Assembly: GCA_017311185.1 (NCBI GenBank)
Contig: JAESUZ010005169.1
Coordinates: 2,792,501-2,856,500 of the forward strand
Length of the DNA stretch: 64,000 bases
Reading direction: 5' to 3'
Origin: Proteles cristata cristata
Lineage: Eukaryota; Chordata; Mammalia; Carnivora; Hyaenidae
The translations under genes and the position numbers were made by a program. Below are positions 57,554 through 64,000 of this stretch, in pieces. Position 1 is the stretch's first letter; each line of letters begins with the position of its first letter. The notes under the pieces are model-generated. The model made no database searches and had not been told where the DNA came from. It saw nothing but the letters and a program-made list of their open reading frames with translations.

Positions 57554-57937
57554 TCATTGGATATTCTTTCCTGCTTTGTCAAAGATTAGTTGGCTGTATA
57601 CTTTTGGGTCCACTTCTGAGTTCTCAATTCTGTTCCATTGGTCTATGTATCTGTTTTTGTGCCAATACCATACTGTCTTGATGATGACAGCTTTGTAGTA
57701 GAGGCTAAAGTCTGGGATGGCGATGCCTCCCGTTTTGATTTTATTTTTCAGGATTACTTTGGCTATTCGGGGTCTTTTGTGGTTCCATACAAATTTTTGG
57801 ATAGTTTGTTCTAGTTTTGAGAAGAATGCCGGGGCAATTTTGATTGGAATTGCATTGAATGTGTAGAGTGCTTTAGGTAGTAATGACATCTTAACTATAT
57901 TTATTCTTCCTATCCATGAGCATGGAATGTTTTCCAT
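57554..57937 (-). pseudogene. L1 ORF2 thumb/linker fragment
   Basis: A 127-residue open stretch with [28 protein letters not shown] and [19 protein letters not shown], the standard landmarks after the L1 reverse transcriptase. Its end runs up to the SINE at 57307. Remnant of the L1 at 56049-58714. Confidence 0.9.
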
Positions 57938-58031
57938 TTCTTTGTGTCTTCTTCAATTTCCTTCATAAGTTTTCTATAGTTTTCATCATACAGATCTCTT
58001 GTATCCTTGGTTAGGTTTATTCCGAGGTATT

Positions 58032-58545
58032 TTATGGTTTTTGTGCAATTGTGAATGGGATCAGTTTCTTGATTTCTCTTTCTGTTGCTTCATTGTTGGT
58101 GTATAAAAATGCAACCGATTTCTGTACGTTGATTTTGTACCCTGCAACTTGGCTGAATTCTTGGATCAGTTCTAGTAGGCTTCTGGTGGAGTCTGTCGGG
58201 TTTTCGAGGTAGAGTATCATGTCATCTGTGAAGAGTGAAAGTTTGACTTCCTCTTTGCCAATTCTGATGTCTTTGATTTCCTTTTGGTGTCTGATGGCTG
58301 ATGCTAGGACTTCCAGCACTATGTTAAACAGCAGTGGTGAGTGGGCATCCCTGTCGTGTTCCTGATCTCAGGGGGAAAGCTCTGAGTTTTTCCCCGTTGA
58401 GGATGATGTTAGCTGAAGGCTTCTCATAGATGGCTTTGATGATGTTTAAGTAGGTTCCTTCTATCTCAACTTTCTCTAGAGTCTTTAGTAAGAAGGGATG
58501 CTGTATTTTGTCAAATGCTTTTTCTGCATCTATTGACAGGATCAT
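58032..58545 (-). pseudogene. L1 ORF2 reverse-transcriptase fragment
   Basis: Two minus-strand open stretches. 58324-58545 has [16 protein letters not shown] and GTRQGCPL. 58032-58319 has [12 protein letters not shown] and GYKINVQKS. Together they are the palm of L1 reverse transcriptase, split by a frameshift near 58322. Thr replaces the usual Ala in the FADD motif. Not functional. Confidence 0.9.
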
Positions 58546-58849
58546 ATGGTTTTATCTTTTCTTTCGTTGATGTGATGTATCACATTGATTGATTTGCGAA
58601 TGTTGAACCAGCCCTGTAACCCAGGAATGAATCCCACTTGATCTTGGTGGATGATTCTTTTTATATGCTGCTGGATTCGATTTGCAAGGATCTTGTTGAG
58701 AATTTTTGCATCCGTTACTGAATATAACTTTAGACCAAACCATTCCATTACTATATCAACATAATATAGTCTATATCTTTTAAATGTGACTTACTTCTCT
58801 CCTTCTTGAACCCTTATATCCTCCTTGAAATCAAGGATAATATTTTTTA

Positions 58850-59073
58850 AATTTTTCCTTAATGTTTTATTTACTTCTGAGAGAGAAAGAGAGAGAGAGA
58901 CAGCATGAGCAGGGGAGGGTCAGAGAGAGAGGGAGAAACAGAATCTGAAGCAGTCTCCAGGCTCAGACTTAGCTCTCAGCACAAAGTCCGATGCGGGGCT
59001 CCAACCCAGAAACCATGAGATTGTGAGCTGAGCAGAAGTCGGCACTTAACTGAATGAGCCACAAAGGTGCCCC
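58850..59073 (-). mobile_element. CAN SINE
   Basis: Minus-strand copy with T-rich tail, GAGAGAGAAAGAGAGAGAGA and reversed head GAGCCACAAAGGTGCCCC. TCAAGGATAATATTTTTTA (58831-58849) and TCAAGGAGTCTATTTTTAA (59074-59092) form its duplication. Confidence 0.92.
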
Positions 59074-59092
59074 TCAAGGAGTCTATTTTTAA

Positions 59093-60241
59093 TGTCAGCT
59101 ACAGACAATAGTCATCAAAATGCCATTCAGTGGTCTGTAGCTCAACTCTCATAGTGTATCTCTTGGGAAATTGCTGAAGATGTCCTCTGTATCCTTTTTG
59201 GGTAACACTATTGGGTGGTTTTAACATGATAAATTCTTGCAGCATCAAGCTCTGGCCTTTTTTCCTCTTAATTTTTAACATAATTATTGGTTTTGTTGAC
59301 AATAACCACTAAAATATTTAATTTAAAATTAATACCTATGTCAGTGGTAACAAAATTATTCTAGTCTAATGTAAAACTGTGCTTTTTAGATTCTCCAGTT
59401 CAATTGCTCTTATCTCCCAAAGTATTGCTTTCAATGTGGACTTTATTCCAGGTAATGACTAAATAACTTTCATGTGAAAAAAGTCAAAATTTAATCCATG
59501 TTAATTTAAGTTAAAAATATCTATCTATTATCTCTCTGTCTGTCTATCTATCTATCCATCATCTATCATCATCATCATCTATTTTTTCTTATATACTGGC
59601 TGTTTATGTATATGTGTGTATATATATGTATATGTGTGTATGTACATATAAAATATAATGACTAACTCAAATAAAAAATATTTGAAATCTGGTGAAGATG
59701 GGCATGAAGGGAAGAAAAGTCAAGCCATAATCTCATCACAGGAAGAATTCCTTGGGTTTTATCCACTGTTCAAGCTGCTACTACCCATTTACTGCCTTGC
59801 TACTGTGCTGTCCTCTTTGTCAAATGTGTAGCAAATAATTTCTGACTAGCATTCTCAGGGGATAAAATGATATAAAATCTTATTCACAATGATTTTGATT
59901 TTGAGACACCACCTGCCTTTGTTTTGTAAAATTTTCCCCTAAGAAAAAGCAGTTGGAATAACAAAAATGGCAAATGTATACTTTATGTTTAATATCTTTC
60001 TAAGATATTTAGTAATTAGACTGCACCCTTTCACCAAATATCATCAAAATTTGCCCTCACCAATAAGGTATCTACATGGCATAGATAGTGATAGGCCAAT
60101 GAAAGCTGATGTTAGAAAAAGAAGAAATTCATGGTGTGTGGGTTGTATTTCAGTCTTATTAAAAACATGAACTTTTGTGTCACTAGAAATTTGATTTTTG
60201 ATTCAAAAGTTAATTCATCAACCATATGTCTATGTGGCATT
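59093..60241. other. Unassigned sequence with a TCTA-type repeat
   Basis: A 67-codon minus-strand frame (59099-59302) and one on + (59967-60170) show no recognised features. The microsatellite at 59520-59590 is listed separately. Confidence 0.4.
59520..59645 (+). repeat. TCTA/TCA microsatellite and TATG-rich tract
   Basis: Interrupted (TCTA)n with TCTG variants at about 59520-59565, then (ATC)n, then TATATGTGTGTA-type sequence to about 59645. Compound simple repeat. Confidence 0.85.
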
Positions 60242-60258
60242 AAACAATAATCTATTTA

Positions 60259-60497
60259 TTTATTTATTTATTTATTATTTTTTTAAATGTTTTTATTTAT
60301 TTCTAGGAGAGAGAGAGAGAGAGACAGCGTGAGCAGGGGAGGGTCAGAGAGAGAGGGAGTCACAGACTGAAACAGGCTCCAGGCTCTGAGCTGGCAGTCA
60401 GCACAGAGCCCGACGCGGGGCTCGAACCCACAAGCCGCGAGATCATGACCTAAGCGAAAGTCGGACGCTTAACCGACTAAGCCACCCAGGCGCCCCA
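60259..60497 (-). mobile_element. Young CAN SINE, perfect 17-bp duplication
   Basis: Minus-strand near-consensus copy with GAGCTGGCAGTCAGCAC, CCGACGCGGGGCTCGAACCC and reversed head GCCACCCAGGCGCCCC. AAACAATAATCTATTTA flanks it exactly at 60242-60258 and 60498-60514. Its tail holds a TTTA repeat. Confidence 0.96.
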
Positions 60498-60514
60498 AAA
60501 CAATAATCTATTTA

Positions 60515-61426
60515 ATCATGCTTAGCCTTGTTTTTTTTTTTTTTTTATCTGATCTAGTAAACGTAACATCTCTGCCACAATGGACTTAATTGGAGTTACT
60601 TCTTGGTTGAGATTGCAGTAATTCACTATTTCTTCCAAAATCAATCTGTTTTCTACAGGAGTCATATCAGATAATTAAATGGAAATGCAGTGGGAAATAT
60701 GGTCCCTATATACTTTTGGGTCTCTAAGTATGGGTCTTTAAGAATGTCACTATTTTCTACCTTTCCTTTCATATGTACTATTGATTTTGTTTTAATACCT
60801 TGGCTGGGAATGAGACTGTATAGTCATGTAAAAGGATTGTATTTGGCCCTTCTCCCCATGTCACCTCATATAGGTCAAGAACTCAGTGTGTGAACTCTAT
60901 TGTATCAATTAATAAGTATATCAATTCCAATGACGAAATTCAGGAGTGGGGAAATCATTTCTAGTACATCTGTGGACCCAGGGAACCCAATATTAACCGC
61001 ACATTGGCCAGACCTCCATTTCTTACTTGTCACATATACTCCTACTCTATTAGGGAACAATAATAGTACTTTAGGTGCTCAAATATCAATATCAACATAT
61101 ATTCTGTATTTTAAAAAAAATCTGAATTTACAAAAATTTAACAAATTTAATTTAAAAAATTAAAAACAAAAAAACCCCCAGCAAAATCTGTATTTCTAAA
61201 AATCTGATTATTCCCCTTTCCCTAGTGTATCGTTATCTGAGTAAGACATTTTGAGGAAGAACTCGGAAAATCAGTGCTAAATATATGATAGTGCTACAAG
61301 GGAACCCATTCCACTTTCTCATGGTGTCCTGGCCTTAACTGATTTTGGCATTTGAGATTGAGCTCAAAGATAGGGATATTAATTTATTTTTAACTGTTGT
61401 GACTAATAGTCCTCAGATTCTTGATC
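60515..61426. other. Unassigned sequence, possible old repeat
   Basis: 60690-61110 is less AT-rich, with two consecutive open frames (60690-60893, 60900-61163). CTGTGGACCCAGGGAACCCA recalls a decayed interspersed repeat, but no family can be named. A12 or longer T/A runs border it. Confidence 0.3.
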
Positions 61427-61437
61427 ATTCATCTTAA

Positions 61438-61645
61438 TTTTTTTTTTCAGTTTATTCATTTTTAGAGAGAGAAAGAGCATATGCACGGGGAGAGTGAGAG
61501 GCAGAGAGAGAAGGAGAGAGAGAATCCCAAGCAGGCCCACATCCAGCATGAGCCTGACACAGAGTTTGACCTCACTATTGTGAGATAATGACCTAAGTCA
61601 AAATCAAGAGTCAGACGTTCAACCAACTCAGCTACCCAGGCACTC
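61438..61645 (-). mobile_element. CAN SINE
   Basis: Minus-strand copy with T-rich tail and reversed head CTCAGCTACCCAGGCACTCC. TTCATCTTAATTTTTT and CTCATCTTTACTTTTT at the edges suggest an eroded duplication. Confidence 0.9.
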
Positions 61646-61659
61646 CTCATCTTTACTTT

Positions 61660-61934
61660 TTGATTGTGTAAATTGATTTACAGTCTTGTATACCCATCAG
61701 GAGAACATGATTGGTCAAAGGAGAAAGTTGAATTGTGATGAAGCTACAACATAATCCTCAGCCAATTCCACAGGGAGTTTGGAGACAGGATGGCCCTACC
61801 ATAGTGTCCTAATGTGGGACAAGAGGCTATCCATTTCAACTCCAAATTGAGCAATCATTGTATACAATATGACTCTGGGGAAGAAAAGAAATCTTTGTGG
61901 AGGTGGCTTTCTTCAGCCAACAGCAAACTCCAGG

Positions 61935-61978
<44 letters not shown>

Positions 61979-62620
61979 CATCAAGTGGGAGTTAGCTGTG
62001 TCATGTGTCACAACTAAATATGTTCAAAAGGTGGAAAAAAAAGGTTTCAGTCTTAAAAAAGAAAAGGCTTTGAATTTTCCTACATAAGCTAAGTCTATAT
62101 CATAAAGGAAATGACTAGTAAATAAAACTACATTAAAATTAAGGTTTTTGATATTAGAGAAAGTAAAAAAAAAAGTCACAAACTGAGAGAGCTTAATGAT
62201 GCACAAAGTAGCAATGGATTTATGTTTAGAATATATTGTAAATGACTGAAAAGAAGGCAAAAGAGTTGAAGGTGTTCTCTACAGAAAGATACATGAAGTA
62301 ACAATAAATAAATGCATTATAAGGAATTAACCTTCATTAGAATTTAGGGAAACACAAATAAGGAATAAATAAAGAGATAAATAAAAGAACACTGTGCTTA
62401 CCAGACTAAAAATATTAAAATGTTTAACAATGAATATTAAGCACTGGTGCTTATGTCTATACTATGACTGTTGGAGCTGTAAAATACTCCCTAACAGCTT
62501 GGAAAATAATTTGGGATTATTTAATAAAACCAAATATGTGCATATTTTATGACTCAGGAATATCACATCTACTAATATACTCTTCAGAAATTTTTATATG
62601 TGTATATACAAAGTTTTCAA
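61660..62620. other. Unassigned sequence
   Basis: Apart from the TG repeat listed separately, no repeat family or gene is recognised. Confidence 0.4.
61940..61977 (+). repeat. (GT)n microsatellite
   Basis: About 19 uninterrupted GT units. Probably length-variable. Confidence 0.96.
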
Positions 62621-62644
62621 CAACAATATCTAAAAAATAAAACA

Positions 62645-62886
62645 GGGGTGTCTGGGTGGCTCAGTCAGGGGTGTCTTTTGGCTCAGGTCATGACTTCATA
62701 GTTCGTGAGTTCAAGCCCTGTGTTGGGCTCTGTACTGACAGCTCAGAGACTGGAGCCTACTTCAGATTCTATATCTCCCTCTGTCTCTGCCCCTCTCCAG
62801 CTGGAACTCTCTCTCTATCGCTGCCTCTCAAAAATAAACAAACACTTAAAACAAACAAAAAAAAGTAAGAAACAACAATAACAAAG
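62645..62886 (+). mobile_element. CAN SINE with a duplicated head segment
   Basis: Plus-strand copy from GGGGTGTCTGGGTGGCTCAG. After GTCAG the sequence GGGGTGTCT appears a second time where other copies read GTTAAGCGTCCGAC. A-rich tail to about 62886. CAATATCTAAAAAATAAA (62624 on) and CAATATCTATAAAAAATG (62887 on) form its duplication. Confidence 0.9.
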
Positions 62887-62906
62887 CAATATCTATAAAA
62901 AATGAG

Positions 62907-63450
62907 GGGAAAAATTCTAAATTGTAGAATTTTTACACAAAACCACACTAAAAATGAAACTACAGTGGCACACATAATCTTGCATGAGCTTCATTAATAA
63001 ATGCTAATATAATACATAAATTATTAAAAATGAACATATATATGCATAATATAAATATGAATAATAATGAAATATACTAAGTTATAGAATACATTCAGCC
63101 AGATTTCAGTTATATGAATTTGTAAAACATGCAAATTAAATGGTACATAGTTTTTAAAAATATACTTCTTTTATTTGACCACTCAAAGGAAAAGAAAAGA
63201 ATAAAAATATTTTCAACTAAGAGTATTATTGATATGAGTAAGGGAGATGTCAAGAGGAGATATGAATGAAGAGGAGATGGAGGACTGGACTTCTAGCATT
63301 AAGTCCTTTATTTGTAATTACTTTCTTCCTATGAAATTCACATGCATTATAAAAATTCTTCTTAACAATTCAACTCCTAGTGAAACTATTTTTAAAGAAA
63401 ATCAAATGGACATTTATTTTTAAGTTAATTCTTAATCTTATAGCTGAACA
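62907..63450. other. Unassigned sequence
   Basis: AT-rich, nothing recognised. Confidence 0.4.
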
Positions 63451-63460
63451 TCAAACTTTT

Positions 63461-63663
63461 AAAAAAATTTTAATGTTTACCTATTTTTGAGAGACAGAAA
63501 GAGACAGACATGAACAGGAGAGGGGCAGATAGATAGGGAGGCACAGAATCCAAAGCAGGCTGAGCTGTCAGCACAGAGCCTGACACGGGGCTCAAACCCA
63601 TGAGTCGTGAGATCATGACCTGAGAAGTTGGACGCTTAATGGACTGAGCCACCCAGGTGCCCC
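63461..63663 (-). mobile_element. CAN SINE
   Basis: Minus-strand copy with T-rich tail and reversed head CTGAGCCACCCAGGTGCCCC. About 14 bases are missing between GCAGGCT and GAGCTGTCAGC, where other copies read CCAGGCTCT. Confidence 0.92.
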
Positions 63664-64000
63664 AAGAGTGCTAAAACTTTCATGAATGAATATTAGAGAG
63701 AGTAGTTACTCATGTCCAGGAAAACCGGACAGGGCATTGCATTGCTGTTCACCATCTATACCATACTCTTCTACCTTTACTAGTTACAAATAAAGATGCT
63801 TAATTTTGATATATTTCCAGAGTGATAGCTTGCTGAAGGGCGTGAAGTTATCTATAAAGCTCAGTTTAATTTGACAATTCCTGGATAGGAATTGTAATTT
63901 CATTACGATAATATTTAGGAAGGCAAAACTTAAGGAGATACTAAAAAGCCCATCGTGGTTCATGGTTTGGGTCTCCATGATGCCTACAGTGCTTAGATAT
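63664..64000. other. Unassigned sequence
   Basis: Nothing recognised. A 64-codon minus-strand frame has no family. Confidence 0.4.

Larger units (their letters stand above)
56049..58714 (-). mobile_element. 5'-truncated young L1 with 18-bp duplication
   Basis: Minus-strand L1, about 2.4 kb without the SINE at 57307. From right to left it has reverse transcriptase (58031-58714), the thumb and linker (57554-57937), the C-terminal region (56257-57248) and the 3' UTR with T-run (56049-56256). TTACTGAATATAACTTTA flanks it exactly at 56031-56048 and 58715-58732. Open stretches are long but lie in different frames. The catalytic motif reads FTDD with Thr at 58227-58229 where FADD is usual. It stops in reverse transcriptase and lacks endonuclease and ORF1, so it cannot move. 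Confidence 0.95.

Noticed and set aside
61869..62087. Cysteine/valine-repeat frame
   Set aside because: Produced by translation of the GT microsatellite.

Overview
The window is gene-poor, AT-rich vertebrate nuclear DNA from a carnivoran mammal. The main evidence is about 34 copies of the tRNA-Lys-derived CAN SINE, recognised by the head GGGGCGCCTGGGTGGCT, a tRNA-like A box and B box, a CT-rich stretch and an AATAAA-A tail. Their sequence type points to the cat-side (feliform) carnivores. The youngest copies carry CTGACTGCCAGCTC and CCTAGAAATAAATAAAACATT hallmarks that I do not associate with the domestic-cat consensus, so a non-Felis feliform is plausible; this is an inference. No functional protein-coding gene, tRNA, rRNA, CRISPR array or operon was found. 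Almost all open reading frames are short accidental ORFs, reversed SINE sequence, or pieces of dead LINEs.

Layout. 1-4494: a decayed L1 on the + strand (endonuclease, reverse transcriptase and C-terminal remnants) with a SINE in its 3' UTR. 4.5-12.5 kb: old L1 3'-UTR-like sequence, a cluster of minus-strand SINEs including a nested pair, three MaLR/MLT1-type LTR relics and a CA microsatellite. 12.54-12.93 kb: a processed pseudogene of NDUFA3 (mitochondrial complex I subunit), with a premature stop, a poly(A) signal and target-site duplications. 13.1-25 kb: SINEs, L1 ends, MIR relics and AT-rich palindromes, with long stretches I cannot assign. 25-33.4 kb: no SINEs, but a CR1/L3-like relic, GTT and TG repeats, an MLT1-like LTR and the first of two related solo LTRs (31613-32456). 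33.4-40.4 kb: young SINEs and a mosaic of L1 fragments on both strands, split by the second solo LTR (37779-38776). 40.6-43.4 kb: a long ancient L2 relic containing parts of its ORF2, interrupted by a SINE. 43.5-64 kb: many SINEs, a truncated young L1 (44.2 kb), an L1 3' end (55.8 kb), a 2.7-kb minus-strand L1 with perfect 18-bp duplications (56049-58714) into which a young SINE jumped, and microsatellites.

The features do not form a pathway. They record layers of insertion: L2, MIR and CR1 first, then MaLR LTRs and old L1, then solo LTRs and older SINEs, and finally the young SINE subfamily. The most useful observations are the matched pair of solo LTRs with exact 6-bp duplications (one with a 3 x 26-bp repeat), the pseudogene, the young SINE subfamily, and several rearranged SINEs.
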